Shown here one piece after another: positions 1 through 12,011 of a stretch of 64,000 nucleotides of DNA (positions are counted from its first letter, which is position 1; every line of letters begins with the position of its first letter). The stretch is from Oreohelix idahoensis (taxonomy: Eukaryota; Mollusca; Gastropoda; Stylommatophora; Oreohelicidae). The notes below the pieces were generated by a model that saw only the letters and a program-made list of their open reading frames with translations, was not told where the DNA came from and did no database searches. The stretch spans positions 310,001 to 374,000 of the forward strand of contig JAMPIV010004259.1 in the NCBI GenBank assembly GCA_024509875.1. Direction: 5' to 3'. A program made the position numbers and the translations under genes.

Positions 1-229
1 CCGTCCTCCTGTCCTGCGCCACCGGCTCAAGGTTTTTTCCATGTATTCTTCGTGCCCTTTATGTCTGTCTCCAGTTCTCTTCTCTCCTTGTATACCTTGG
101 TCTTCCTCTTCCTCTCTTACCCTGGGAATTCCAAAAACAAGGAACACCCAGTAATACTATCTACAGGTGTTCTCAGAGGAACGACCGGTAATACTATCTA
201 CAGGTGTTCTCAGAGGAACGCCCGGTAAT
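1..229 (-). mobile_element. LINE 3' fragment (family C), left part
   Basis: Matches, in the same orientation, the stretch at 35180-35480 and, inverted, the one at 8835-9200. The inverted sense strand codes for the typical C-terminal end of EN-RT LINEs (RRRRW.W..H..R) and ends with the remnant ...LMARDRKTW. It runs off the left edge of the window and is split from its remainder (1639-1950) by the solo LTR at 235-1633. Its frame is broken. Confidence 0.7.
142..229. repeat. 37-bp minisatellite, left half
   Basis: Units start at 142, 179 and 216 and read gaacRcccRg plus taatactatctacaggtg plus ttctcagag. The first unit is the LINE's own sequence, so the array arose by tandem duplication inside the LINE. 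The third unit is cut at 229/234 by the solo LTR and resumes at 1634. Confidence 0.85.
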
Positions 230-234
230 ACTAT

Positions 235-1633
235 TGTAGAGTGCTAGAATCCCCCAGATATATGTAGAGTGTCTATTTAGAGGTGTGTAGCAGTACTCTA
301 CTGGATATGTTGATGTGGAGCTATAAAGTGTTGATGTGTCTTGGTAGTAGCACCACTCAACATGGAGGGTTATCGCCCTCGGACACCAGGGATGATGAGG
401 CAAAATCTTATGGTGTCGTGGTCTGGTTTATGTGTGACGTGTTTATGAAGTCAAGTATCAGATAGGGACGTCACATCAATTCATAAACGTATAAAGTCAA
501 TAAATCGCTGAACAGCAAGTGATGTTGTTGGTAACATATATTATACGCCACAACGGCGAGATACATGAAGATAATTATGCAGTAACATCACTGGTATAGA
601 ACAATAGTCATTACATCATCGACGTAGTCAATACAGCAGGAACAGCAGACAGCATCAATAATAATGGTACATTATATGCCTTCTTAGGATATCATAAACA
701 GCTGTGCATGTAGTCAGGTGGTAAGCTTTCCCTTTCCATCATAGCTAGTAGATATCAGATGGGAGATTAAATCTAGTCTCCTATATTTGACCTCAACAAG
801 ACAGGCATGTCTTCTGAGCGTCATATTATCGTCCTCTATGTTCCTTAAACAACAAAGGTATCAAACCTAGATCCATCAATAAAGTTCAGGAAGCAAATGG
901 TCCTTAGGACAGGCATCAATCGATGCATGACAATATAAGTGGATCGTGAGCTGAGCAAACTTGTCATATCATAGACTCTTCAATAAGGCAGGCTAGGCAA
1001 AAATGTCAACATCAAAAGATGACGATAAAGTTACTCAGCAAAATTCAATTACCTGTTCATCAGGAATTAAATCACATAAATCACATAGGCCTCCAGGCAC
1101 TTGGAATAACATAGAGATATATCATCTCAAAAGGAACAACAACGATGAGGACTCTTTCCTGAATAATATCAGCAAGGACGCCAGCACAAAAAACTTCGTC
1201 CTACTCACAAGCAAAATCTGCCAAGAGTGAAATGGGCGGAAATCATTCAAACAATGACACAAACTAGGACATGCGCAGAACACGTGAATCGAATACAGCT
1301 CAGCTAATATACGGAACGAAGAATGTTCTAAGATGTTCGACTAAAGATTCGAACCTTAAAAGGAAATGACATCTTGAAACATTGCGATTGCCAACTGTTT
1401 CTAAGAACTGACGACCTGAGCGCTCCGTATATGGACATGACTCAAAATCGTTCACACAAACTATCGGCAACTATCGTCACACGATTAGACAACTAGTAGA
1501 AATAAAAAAGTGACTACAATTACATGAGTTATTTCCCATGCATTACAAAATTAAATATATAGTCAGAATGCATGGTCAGAATACGTAGTCAGAATATATA
1601 GTCAGAATAAGTTGCGACAAGTTTAGCGCAACA
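235..1633. mobile_element. Solo LTR (1399 bp) with 5-bp target duplication
   Basis: Begins TGTAGAGTGC and ends GCGCAACA, i.e. TG...CA. It is flanked on both sides by ACTAT (230-234 and 1634-1638). The flanking minisatellite and LINE sequence joins perfectly when 235-1638 is removed. There is no internal region, PBS or PPT, so it is a recombined single LTR. It contains only a 75-codon open frame at 1003-1230 with no recognisable product. It shows no clear similarity by eye to the other LTRs in the window. Its orientation is undetermined. Confidence 0.8.
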
Positions 1634-1638
1634 ACTAT

Positions 1639-1950
1639 CTACAGGTGTTTTCAGAGGAACGCCCGGTAATACTATCTACAGGTGTTCTCAGAGGAACGCC
1701 CGGTAATACTATCTACAGGTGTTCTCAGAGGAACGCCCGGTAATACTATCTACAGGTGTTCTCAGAGTGTGTTCTATCCATTCCCCAGCGTCTTATTATC
1801 TCTTGTTCCACTAACATTTGTCTGGCTCTTGTCATCAGTTCTACATTAGTGACCCTTTCATACCATTTCAATACGTCTGTTCTACGCAAATACTCATTTA
1901 CGAAAGTCTGTAGCTTTTTAGTTGTTGGGTTTGTTGCTCCCCAAAAAAAA
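1639..1950 (-). mobile_element. LINE 3' fragment (family C), right part, including rest of 37-bp minisatellite
   Basis: Three further 37-bp units run to 1767. The LINE sequence then continues (tgtgttctatccattccc...), matching 35408-35480 and the inverted copy at 8920-8995. It fades at the A-run near 1942. Confidence 0.65.
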
Positions 1951-2149
1951 AAAAGCTGAAGTGCACGATATTAAATAACAAACATAGATACGTAACGAAA
2001 ACATACACCAAGAAAGCATACGTCCGTTAGGAACTATTGCTATTACCAAACACAAGTAAGGAAGGAAAAATAAAAAGCACCCAGCACAACGAAAAAAGAA
2101 ACGATAACAAACCCTATGTGCGAAATGAACCATAATTATGAGAAAAAAA

Positions 2150-2179
2150 AACAAACACACACACACACACACACACACA

Positions 2180-2211
<32 letters not shown>

Positions 2212-2245
2212 CCCACACACACACACCCACACACACACACACAAA
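2150..2245. repeat. (CA)n microsatellite with (GCAC)n and CCCACA interruptions
   Basis: Nearly uninterrupted alternating CA, with a CGCACGCA core around 2180-2200. Open frames across it (His/Thr on plus, Val/Cys on minus) are simple-sequence artefacts. Confidence 0.95.
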
Positions 2246-2355
2246 GGCACGTAGCGAGAAATCAAAATAACAAAGGACACAAAAATACTTTGTACACTGG
2301 TTGTAGAGTTATAGCATCATATACAATATATTCACAGCAATATAACAATGTATTA

Positions 2356-2590
2356 GGAGGTCGGAGTGGCTAAGAGGTATGGCGTCCGCCTCGAATTCTT
2401 ATTATTTTTCAGAACCAGTGGTCCTAATGATGTCATACATCGGATGCCTAGCCTTCTCGGAAACGGGCGAAAAAATAGGAGGTCCCGCGTGCAAGTTGCA
2501 CACGTTAAAAATCCCACGGCAGTTGGAAATCGTCAAGAGTTGGCTGTAATGTCGCTGCCCTGGAAAATTTAAAATTAGAAACTGTCACAG
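2356..2590 (+). mobile_element. tRNA-derived SINE, head damaged
   Basis: The head (gtcggagtggctaagaggta) contains an A-box-like tggctaagagg and is the same as the SINE at 53408. The stretch that would hold the B box is missing: it jumps from cgaattct straight to ttcagaaccagtgg. The central block (cacgttaaaaatccc, acggcagttggaaatcg) is well conserved with 53615-53655 and with the inverted copy at 5205-5320. The copy looks transcriptionally dead. Confidence 0.75.
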
Positions 2591-3891
2591 AACAGATTGT
2601 GGCGACCCCGTCTTCTCTATCTATCTTTTTCACTACGCAGTACTCAGTTCATTTGTTGTACTGATTTAATTGAGTGCTTTTCAATAGTAGCACCAATTTT
2701 TCTGCTGTGTAGCAGATATTTTCTCATTTTTAGATCTTCTTACACTCCTCTCAGCGATAGTCGTCATGTCTGTGTGTTTACCTATCACTGTGGATAGAGT
2801 AGATGGTGATGCAAGGTTGACCGACAGAAATCCTATTGTACCACAAGGGTGCGACTGGTTTCGCACGTAAATGGCCAAGCGAGTTTACTTAGCGCTGATA
2901 TGGATCGCGTGACCGACTAATTATTGTCGTAATAAGACACAGCACAGATGGTCAAACAGGAGCATGTGTTTACACAAGGAGCGCCGGTCAAGTATCGACC
3001 TGGTGGGATGACAGACACACCTGAGCGGAAATGTTGTAATATTTCCGGGTAGATGTAAGAAGTTATATGTAATCATTGACGAGAATATTTGAATGTCACG
3101 ATTGCCATATATGGAAAACGTGACCTTTACATTACGTTCAAAATTTTCCCATGTCGGAAATATTTTGAATTTCCCCACGGGAAATGCATGTTTGAATAAC
3201 GATTGGCTTTTTTTCTTAGCTTCGTTACAAACAGAGCGGGGGAAGGACAGTGAATATAACCTGACGCTCCAGTCAGTCAAATTTATTGTGAGAAATCGCT
3301 TGCCAAGAAGACTACAATCAGACTTGCCGAAGTTAGAATTCAGAAATTCCATTTTATCAGGCCGGACCTTTTATTGGAGAATTTTGACGGACTCACAAAA
3401 ACCGCCCAGGAAATCTCTATCATTTTAATAAGGAAAGCCGCTGTCTGAGGAAACTGAAGGAAACACACAAAGTCAGAGAGGGAACTTATTAAATTAACAA
3501 CCCCAAGAACACGTGTAAGAGGCCTGATCCAGTGCCTTAACTTTAGTCATCTGAGCAAAAAATAATGTGAGCCAGGATTGGCGTACGTTGTGATTTTACA
3601 TTCTATATTTCATTATTAACATGTGAACTAACATATATATATATAACATATCTATATTACCATGTGAATATTAATATGTGAAAATAGCTACTGGATGTCC
3701 AAGTCATTTGACGCTGGCAACCTCAGCGTATAGAATGATGATTTCATGAACCACCACTGCCCGGGCTAGTTATTGCTTTATTGCTAGTTTCTTAAAGAGA
3801 ACTAAAAGCATAAAGTAGTCCCAGGTTCCATATGGAGCAGGGAGGGAAAGATGAAAGAAATGATGTACATTTTAATTATAACACTTACAGT
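2591..3891. other. No gene recognised
   Basis: Intron-like unique sequence. Open frames up to 143 codons on minus (2921-3352) and 111 on plus (3093-3428) overlap each other, and neither resembles a known protein or shows exon borders. There is a short (TA)n run at 3631-3645. Confidence 0.5.
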
Positions 3892-4115
3892 TTTAAACCA
3901 GTGTAAATGTCTATGTAAACACATTCACTTTAAAATTAAGGGAAGTTTCACGCTTTTAAATAAGTGTAAACATAAATGGAAACATATTCAATTTATATTG
4001 TGAACACTTTTCAATCAGTGGAAATGTAAATGTAAACATATTCTATTTGTACTATTAACCTTTTCATTTAAATGTAATGTAAAGCTAAAGCTATTCAATT
4101 TAAATGTAAAGAAAG
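3892..4115. repeat. Degenerate tandem repeat, about 4 units of 53-63 bp
   Basis: Units start near 3892, 3955, 4009 and 4062, each with the pattern tttt..agtg.aaatgtaaatgtaaacatattcaattt. They are diverged in length and sequence, so the array is old. Confidence 0.6.
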
Positions 4116-4990
4116 TTTTATCTCGAGGGATTAAATTTAATTCTCATCAAAGGTAAATTCTGAGTTAAAAAGGATGGTGGAATAGAAGAAGGGGACACAT
4201 AAATATGTGTCGGAAAACGCGATACTCAGGAGAGCGTTTCGTTTCTATTCTTTATAATAGTTATTGATGGTACTAGCAGAAAGTACTATCTCTGGAACAA
4301 GAAGGGAACAGTGGCCTAAGCTTTACGACGAGGGACCAACTTTATAGGCTCTCCCTGACATTTCTGGGAAACGAGCTACACCCGACAACCTTGACAAGCG
4401 ACGAGCGTAAGCAGTGTAAAAAAGAACCAACCCATCAGAATGAGCAGAACCGTCATTGGCAGCTAAGTTCAATATATAAGCTGCCAAAGTGAACATTCTT
4501 CATAAGAAATGATGAATCCTTTCTGTTAAACTATTAAATTATGTTCAAACTGTTAAAACTTAAGTGATTATTACATTTTATTATTTGTAATTTTACCAAT
4601 TTAACTTCGATTTAATCCTTTAAATGTACTGCATGATTGTCGCAGTCAATTTACTACAAACTCTAAACAGAGCTATACCATTATAATAAGAATTCCACTG
4701 AGTAAATCAGAGGTGGGGGCTTGAACGAGCTAAAATTAATCCTTGCTTAATTCTTCACAAAAGTGGTCGGCAGATTCTAGAATTAACGTGCTCAGCCAAA
4801 GCAGCATTGTTTTCGCTTATCTGAATATCTTGTGAAAACTCCCTTGTGATAGAAGTGTCATTACCCTTCTATCTACATCTCTGTCAAGAGTAATCTTGCG
4901 CGAAGGTAGACACCTTTGAAGGCCTATATTAGATGCTCTTGAGTTTTGGCCACTGTTGGACCACTACTGCAAAGCAGGGGAGGCAACACC
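4116..4990. other. No gene recognised
   Basis: AT-rich intron-like sequence. No ORF, repeat or splice-bordered reading frame could be supported. Confidence 0.5.
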
Positions 4991-4997
4991 GTCAAAG

Positions 4998-5320
4998 AAA
5001 CCTACCCACCACAACAATATTTATAGAATGTGTGATCCCTATTTTCACACATTGGGATTCTCGCCAGTGCTACGGAGTTGAGTTCGTGCACTGTGCTGAG
5101 ATCCTCCTTGTGTGATCTAAGGGAGGAAATTGGAGGACTGATAGAGGTGTTCAATGTATGTATACATGAATCACACATTCTATAAATATTTTTGTGCTGG
5201 GTAGTTTTCCTATTTTTTAAATTTTTGCCAGGGCAGCGGCAATTTAGCCTACTTTTTACGATTTCCAACTGCCGTGGGATTTTTAACGTGCGCAATTTGC
5301 ACACGGGATCTCAGAAGTAA
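4998..5320 (-). mobile_element. SINE tail/core, folded back on itself
   Basis: 5205-5320 is the conserved SINE core in minus orientation. 4998-5160 is the SINE 3' part in plus orientation (cctacccacc..., attgggattctcgcc), matching 53700-53880. The two face each other through an imperfect inverted repeat, 5001-5036 against 5170-5204 (35-nt arms, 133-nt loop). Confidence 0.65.
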
Positions 5321-6125
5321 CCTCCATAATTCTATAAAACTCAGAAGAAATAACAAAAGCTAGACACAGCCATCATCAAGTGCCGTGGCCCAAAACGTAG
5401 GCGATCATGTCTCTCAGCAGTATTCGGTCCTTGATATTGCCGATCTTTTCTGGTCTTGGCTTCTTCCAACAATATCTTGTCATTTCTCGCTGTCTGTCTC
5501 TGATTCTCTGTCCAGTTTTTTCTGTTGTTATAATGTTTTCCGAGTGCTCCCTTTTCGTTTCATTTTCTGCAAAGTCGGTATACATTTCTTATCGTTAAGA
5601 CTACCATTATTTATTCACTAACCTGTCTCGAGGAATATTCAAAGTAATTTGTGTGTGTGTTGATTTTAGGAGTTCTTCACGCTCGTATGATAAAGTCAAT
5701 CTCAGTCGCCTCCAGTGAGTGCTTCTCCAATTTTGTCAATGTCCAGAACTAACTTCCACGCAATAAAATTGGTTCCATGTAGCACTTCAGCATTCTTTTC
5801 TTTGGTTACATTAAAATAATGCGGCCTTTTACTGCACAGGATATTTCTCACTTTGTGAAGTAAGGGGAAAGAAAGTTGAAACTGGTGTAGGATAGGTTTT
5901 ATATTGATGCATTACAAGTCAGTCCTTGTTCGTGAACCCCCCCCCCCCCCCGCAGGGGGGAAGGGAAAAAAGGACATAAAAACCACACGGAGAAGGGATT
6001 AGTAGACTGACTTAAAAGGGATAAATAAGACATTGAAGGCACAGGTTGGGGCGGTTTGGCGTGAACTTGAAAGCCCATGGTTGACAGGAAACTGACGAAA
6101 TATGATGATAATAATTTTTATATTT
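5321..6125. other. No gene recognised; C-run at 5938-5952
   Basis: Unique-looking sequence. Small overlapping ORFs at 5376-5621 on both strands have no features. A homopolymer C run of about 15 is followed by a G/A-rich stretch. Confidence 0.5.
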
Positions 6126-6400
6126 ATATGTTTCTTGCTTTATCTATCAAAGTTCGGCAGCTAAAATACTTTGACCACATAAAAAGGCATAACACCTTGC
6201 AGAAGACCATAATAGAAGGGAGAGTTGAAGGCAAACATGCAAGGGGAAGACAGCGCTATAAGTGGGAAGATAACATCAAGAGATGGACAAGAAAGAGTCC
6301 ATCAGAGTGTACCATCAAGACAAGAGACAGAAGACGTTGGAGATCCATTACAGCCAACCTTCGTTGTGGAGATGGCAGCTGATGATGATGTTTTCTATAA
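6126..6400 (+). mobile_element. LINE 3' fragment (family E)
   Basis: The reading frame gives RQLKYFDHIKRHNTLQKT, IIEGRVEGKHARGRQRYKWE, DNIKRWT and DRRRWRSI.AN, the conserved C-terminal tail of EN-RT LINE polyproteins (W/YFGH..R, GKR.RGRQ). It ends in a (GAT)n tail at 6378-6392, which marks the 3' end. It is 5'-truncated with no RT core left. The same family is present inverted at 63675-64000. Confidence 0.8.
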
Positions 6401-8834
6401 AAATAGATATGGATCTTTGTAAATAAATTATTAAAAGCCAATATACAAAACAAAACCGAATTGAATTTTTACTGATCAATTTTAGTGAAGTGGACATATT
6501 TCTTTTGCAGCATAGGTTTTCTTTGTTTGGTATCATTTTTTTCTGCTTTAAACCCCGCAGAATAACTGAGAGGTGAAGCCTCATATCGAACTTTATAGTT
6601 GGTCTATTTTGTTGAACAGTTTTCATCGATATATAAAGTAAAAGCCCTACCTAACAAGATTAATTTTCAAACAACATTGATTTGAAAATTCATGAAATGT
6701 TGTTATCTCTCCGTCAAACTCAGAAGTCAATTAACGTTAATTTTTGAAATAAGATACACAAGCTACAATACCGAAGTTGTCAACAGATATCCGGCACCGT
6801 TGATATCAACTTCGCCCTGTAGAAAATTGAATTTTATTGTCGTCTGTAAGAGGTCAGTGCGCAAAGGAAACTTATTTCACAAGTTAGAAAGAAGCAATCA
6901 ACTTTTTTTGGGGGCATGTTATGAGAAGAGGAAAGCTGGAATTTATCGGAACAACAAGTAAGATTGAAGGAAAAAGAGATTGAGGAAGACAAAGAGAGCA
7001 AATACTGGACAGTTTGACATCGTGGAATGAAAGGAAGTCAACAACATAATTGATAAATTGTACTGGAGACAGGAAGTTCTGGAGAGGCTTGATCTCCTAC
7101 GTCACTAGGCATGTGTTACGTGTCTTTTTACTTGGTAATGTTTATATTTAGTGACAGGATGGTTCCTGTATGCCAAGTTCACGTCTAGGGTAGCAAACAC
7201 ATCAGACACCGCAACAAGCCAACATCACTCACCCTTATTTGAGCCACAATGGACGAAGTGGGCAGGATACATATTTATTCAAACGTAATGAGGCTCCAAA
7301 TTGAAATACATTACAGTTCAATATACAAATGGCATATTATATGCAGTCGTTGATAAAGCTCTAGGCAGTCCGTTCATGTCTGGAACGCTGTCCTTTTCAT
7401 TTTCCACAATTTTATTAATATCCATGCACACTTGGCACTGGGAGGGTATACTCCCTTTAAATGAAGATACTAGATACACCTCACTGAAAATCTTGATGTA
7501 CTAGTGATGGAATAACATAGGGATGTACAAGAAATATATTTTTAGGAGCTCAAACACATGCGTCCACTCGCCATGACACACAATGGTAGAAGACCTTGCA
7601 GACGAACCCTGCACTTCTGCATTCTTAGTTTCACGTCTGCCAAATACATTATAGAGGCATGACGTCACTTCCTGTATTAATAAATGACTCCGTATAAAAT
7701 AAACAAACAAGGAGCCCTATCGAGCTACCTAATAATACCGACACAATCGTTATGAATTTTAATCATAACAGCATGGTACTTAGAGAAGAAGTAAGAATAT
7801 CAGGTAAACAACTGTATCCCAGCAAAGATAGAGATTTCTTAATGTAGATGACAGTGAGCCAAATAGAATAGAAACAATATGGCAGATAGGCACAACTGTA
7901 GCAAAGGTTTATTTTTCATCCCAGACTGATCTGGCACACCACTTTCTTCAGTACTTGTAAGTCTCTACAAACTCAGCTATCCGGCAATATACTTTATTTG
8001 AACCTTTTCGCCAGCGGCAATGGCGACATAAAAGTTACAATTTATGAACAATTACTTTGAAGAAACTCAAATGGATGTATTTATATTTAATATGGTAGAT
8101 TTTTAATCTGTTTTTTTTTTAATGTTGCTGGAGTTAACTAATTGTTATTGAACATTCTGTAATAGAGAATTTACTGAATAAATCTATAAATTCTCCAGTC
8201 ATGCAAATCCAAAAGATACATTTCGGTAATTAGGAACATGATCATTTTATTTTCAGATTTCATATTGTCCTGCTATCAGGCGTACTTTCTCCATCGCCAC
8301 AAAGGCTTTCTCCACGTCAAATTCTTTAGGAATTCCTTTAACATGTCCAGGAATCATCCACTTAACCGTCTCCTCATAAAAAAAGGCATTAAATAACTTA
8401 GCAATTATCAAACGCTACTGGTAGTTTACACACATTAAAACTACCTGCCAGCTAGACGCCAGTAACTCGAGTAAAAACACCAATTACTTGTGTCAATATT
8501 GAGAACGATATATCTTATCGATTACGTATTGTATAAATGCAAGACTCGAGCTGAATATTACATATTTAACTTTATATTTGTGCCATTCTATGTCAATCCT
8601 CATTCAAGTAATAGGCCCGCTGAGATTTACAAAAGAATCGTGTAAACTTACACAAATCTATTTGCTTATTTTATCAGTTTAATCCTGGATATATTATCTT
8701 TTCCACCATCAGGAATTTACTTCTTGCCGAATCTCAAGAGTACTACGTCTCAGCTGCATGGTCCTGCAGCCCAGACTTTGAGAAACACTGGCGTACAGAA
8801 TGGTTAAACAAATGACTTAAGGTAGGAAATTAGG
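6401..8834. other. No gene recognised
   Basis: Intron-like sequence with no supported gene. At 8271-8386 on minus there is a short frame, YEETVKWMIPGHVKGIPKEF followed by DVEKAF, that looks protein-like. It has no convincing splice borders and no family I recognise; it may be a transposon remnant. Confidence 0.4.
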
Positions 8835-9200
8835 TAAAAGTTAAAGGTAGGTCACATTCAAGTGGACGTCTGAGAGTGTACGAAGAAGAAGATCTTATGA
8901 CGGAATGTAGGACGAACTTGTGCCAAGAACCAGGCAAGTGCCAGTGGAATAAGAAATGAGAAGAAGACGCTGGAGATGGATAGAACACACAAAGAGGAAA
9001 CATGTTGATAACGTTACCCAGAAGTCCTTGCTCTGAAATCCCCAGGATACGAGAGGTAAAGGAAGATCATGGAGCAGACGACATACATAAATAGGATGAA
9101 GAAGATACGGGATGACCTTGAGCTGATGGCACGTGACAGGAAGACTTGGGATACGTTTGTTTAAGGCCTATGCTCCTTGGGGAGTTGAAAGATGATGATC
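8835..9200 (+). mobile_element. LINE 3' fragment (family C)
   Basis: The broken reading frame RRRRWRWIEH.KR...KSL, then MARDRKTWDTFV, is the C-terminal tail of an EN-RT LINE. It ends at a GATGATGATC-type tail near 9200. This is the sense copy of the sequence at 1-229/1639-1950 and 35180-35480. Confidence 0.75.
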
Positions 9201-9246
9201 AAGATAATATCACGAAGATGATCGTTGTGCGTTTCATGACAAGTTT

Positions 9247-9344
9247 TTGCGTATGTTAACTTGCGTATGTTAACTTGCGTATGTTAACTTGCGTATGTTA
9301 ACTTGCGTATGTTAACTTGCGTATATTAACTTGCATATGTTAAC
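9247..9344. repeat. 14-bp tandem repeat, 7 copies
   Basis: The unit ttgcgtatgttaac is perfect in five copies; the sixth and seventh each have one change. The unit ends in the palindrome gttaac. Confidence 0.95.
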
Positions 9345-9364
9345 TGGAGTGTGAAGAAACTGCA

Positions 9365-9575
9365 GTTGTCATCATCAGTTTTCCTACGTGCTCTATACGT
9401 AGCTTGGAGTCACTCCTGCAGCTGGTCGTCTTTCGGGAAGCCTGCACCAAACATTTACAGCGGGGGTTTTGTGATAATTTGTTTGACATGAAGAGGTCAC
9501 TAGCCCTATGCACAACTTCATATAGTCGCCTTGTACGACATGCCTAAGGCTGTAGTAGACCGATTCTTTCTTTGT
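9365..9575 (-). repeat. Interspersed repeat (about 200 bp, family R)
   Basis: On minus it reads ggcatgtcgtacaaggcgac, then gttgtgcat.gggct, aacaaatt, and ends ...gatgatgac. The same order occurs at 36165-36370, 36420-36620, 43143-43345 and 43395-43515. The (GAT)n or (GAA)n end suggests a retroposed element or LINE tail. There is no coding potential. Confidence 0.7.
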
Positions 9576-9665
9576 CTCTTCAGAGACTCCTAGTCAAGTC
9601 CCTGACCATTAGACCCGTAGGAATTTTCAGGTGGACGAGTTTTCTCTTCAGATCCTATTAGGGCA

Positions 9666-10017
9666 TGCCTCAAGGAAGGGTACAATCTTGGGTAGACATC
9701 TGGCAACTCGGGAATAAGTTTTATAGGACGCCATTTTGTTTTTGGTATATACTTGCAGTCGCTAGTATTGAATTTCGTAATTTTCTGTCCTTGTCAGTAT
9801 ACCTATTCCAAATCTGACATGTTTTTTTTTTCGATTCCTTATAAAATTTCCTATAAGATAAGACTATTTTATGCCTCTGGGACCTTTGACTGTGAATATT
9901 CAAGGGGGAAAATGCATAAAAGATGGGAATAGATGACAATGTAATGAAGTATGAACATTAAATTCCGATACATTTAAAAAAAAGAGAGAATCACAAACTG
10001 TACACATAGTTAAATGG
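9666..10017. repeat. Left terminal inverted repeat
   Basis: Pairs with 13106-13454 in inverse orientation. Shared blocks include agttttataggacgccattt, gctagtattgaatttcgtaa and tttcctataagataagacta. Confidence 0.8.
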
Positions 10018-10999
10018 CAGCGGGTTAGAAAATGTCCTCATTGAAAACCTTGTGTTTGGTCCAAAAGTAGCAGAGAGTGTCCTTTAGGGTAGAAATTACG
10101 TAAGGTCAGTGAAAGGAATGTTTGTGCTAGCAGAAGTGGTAGAGAGGCTTAAATGGAAAGCCTTTTTGAGTACCATTGAGGATGATGCTGGAATTGCTAC
10201 ACAAGTTGGTGATGTGCTCAATGCTATGCAACACTAAACAACAGAAGACGCACAACTCAAGTTCCAAGAGCTGATCACAACATCAGAAGAAACATTGAAA
10301 TCGTTGGATATTTTCACACAGGAACAAGTTAAGAATTCTGAGCAGGTGCAAATATCTGGAGGGATTCTTGCATCTGATGTCTCTTAAAGAACCTCATAAG
10401 AGCGGACAGAGAGGGGAAGGATGTCCTTCCAATTTTCCACATTTTTGATAGAGTCAACTATTTGAGATGGGGTTCACTGTTCTTCGAGCAAATGCTGAAT
10501 CTTGAGACTCATCATCCTGAGATATATGACCAGTTCAAAAAGGTCATTTTATTTTTCGAAGACCAAATGGAAAGTTTAATGTCGTGGCTGTCGACATGGC
10601 TCTCGAACAAACAATAAATGGCTCTCAGAAGTCAGCCGCAGGGATCATTGGCCAAACCAAAAGGAAGGAATACATTGCTGAATGGATGCTTGCATACCAT
10701 GAAGTCCTCCTGATAAAAAAAAAACATTTCAAGGGCTGCTGAACATTACACAAGGTGATTATGAGCTGATAATGCATCATGAGTTAACAGGAAGCCTTAG
10801 AAATAGAAAGGAAGCCAACATTAAACAGATGCTCCAGTATGTTGAAAGCCGAGAAAACCCATACCTTGGAAAAGGTGAAGTTAGGCTCCACAACATTCTA
10901 ATCAATGCATTTGTTCCAGCATGGAATAGCAAGAAGATGCTCCAATTTTTGACGACAGCACAAAAAGTTTTCTTTATGTTTCGAGAGGAAAGCTTTATA

Positions 11000-11263
11000 C
11001 TTACTTACTTAGTCGTTCCCATTCTACCGTGAGGTGTAGAGGTTTGGAAGAGAGAGCGCCAGACCATTCTATCAGCTGTCTTCTTCCTGGCCTGGTTCCA
11101 TTCTAGTCCTCGGTCCTTCAAAGATTGTCTAATGTTGTCCTCCCAGCGGACTCTGGGTCGTCCTGGAGGTCTGGATCCCTGGCTCTTTGTTTCCCATGCT
11201 TGTCGTGGTAGCCGATCTTCTCCCATTCTGCAGACATGGCCAAACCATCTTAGTTGGGACTGA
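11000..11263 (-). mobile_element. 5'-truncated LINE copy (family B), 264 bp, with 11-bp TSD
   Basis: Minus-strand reading gives MGEDRLPRQAWETKSQGS and IRQSLKDRGLEWNQARKKTA, about 90% like the LINE end at 32400-32650. The 3' tail is (TAAG)n, seen as cttacttactt on plus. The target duplication aaagctttata is present at 10989-10999 and 11264-11274. Length and structure are typical of aborted target-primed reverse transcription. Confidence 0.9.
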
Positions 11264-11716
11264 AAAGCTTTATAACAAGAGCTTTATAACACACTCAAAA
11301 CCACTGTCGGTACCTACTCACCAGCAATAATTTCCCACTTTTCTAAGAGTATCACAACCAGACATGGAAACAAAAAAGCAAACTGTGAAAAATACATCAA
11401 AGATCATTTGCAGGTTTAGAGAAAAGTTGATATTGCCAAGGAGAGAGGAATGACAATGGCAGAAATTCTTACCTACGATTTTTCACCTTCATCTTTATTA
11501 GATGAGAATAGAGCTACTAACAAACCCATGAAGTCTCAACTCATGTCTGAGTTGACAAAAAAAAAAAAATTAGATACCACAGACAGAAATTTCCAAAAAG
11601 AGCATACCCTGAAAACCAGTGTTGTCGTTGATGTCATGAATCAGTTGCAGAGGTTGCCAGTTAAGGGAAACGACACATTTGTAGACCTGTTTACAATCCT
11701 TGACAGTAATGTGAAT

Positions 11717-12011
11717 TCTTCTTCTTCTTTGATCCTTAGCCGCCGACCGTCAAAGCAGTCAGTGGCCATCACACCTAGTGGCGTCTTGTAGGGCAACAAC
11801 AAATTGATTCCACTTTGCTCGGTCGGTGGCCATCCTTCGTACAGTGTTCCAACTCTGGTTCATTCTTTGCATCTCAGCCTCCACAGTCCTCCGCCAGGTT
11901 GTTTTTGGTCGGCCTCTCTTTCGTTTTCCTTCAGGGGTCCAAAGCATAGCTGTGCTTGTGATGGCATCGGGGTCTCTTCTGAGGACATGGCCAACCCAGC
12001 TCCAGCGTCTC
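11717..12011 (-). mobile_element. 5'-truncated LINE copy (family A), 295 bp, with 11-bp TSD
   Basis: Minus-strand reading gives RRWSWVGHVLRRDPDAITST, GKRKRGRPKTTWRRTVEAEM and DRAKWNQFVVALQDATR, the same end as the 631-codon LINE ORF at 32734-34629. The tail is (GAA)n, seen as ttcttcttc. The target duplication gtaatgtgaat is at 11706-11716 and 12012-12022. Removing the copy rejoins the decayed reading frame around it. Confidence 0.9.

Noticed and set aside
2116..2373. His/Thr-rich ORF and its Val/Cys antisense partner
   Set aside because: Translation of a (CA)n microsatellite.
8271..8386. Additional host exon on minus (YEETVKWMIPGHVKGIPKEF...)
   Set aside because: Reads protein-like, but no splice borders and no fit to the next G-alpha exon; left as an unexplained remnant.
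9247..9344. CRISPR-like array of evenly spaced short repeats
   Set aside because: Head-to-tail 14-bp units without spacers in an animal genome; also considered and dismissed for the 37-bp and 38-41-bp arrays.
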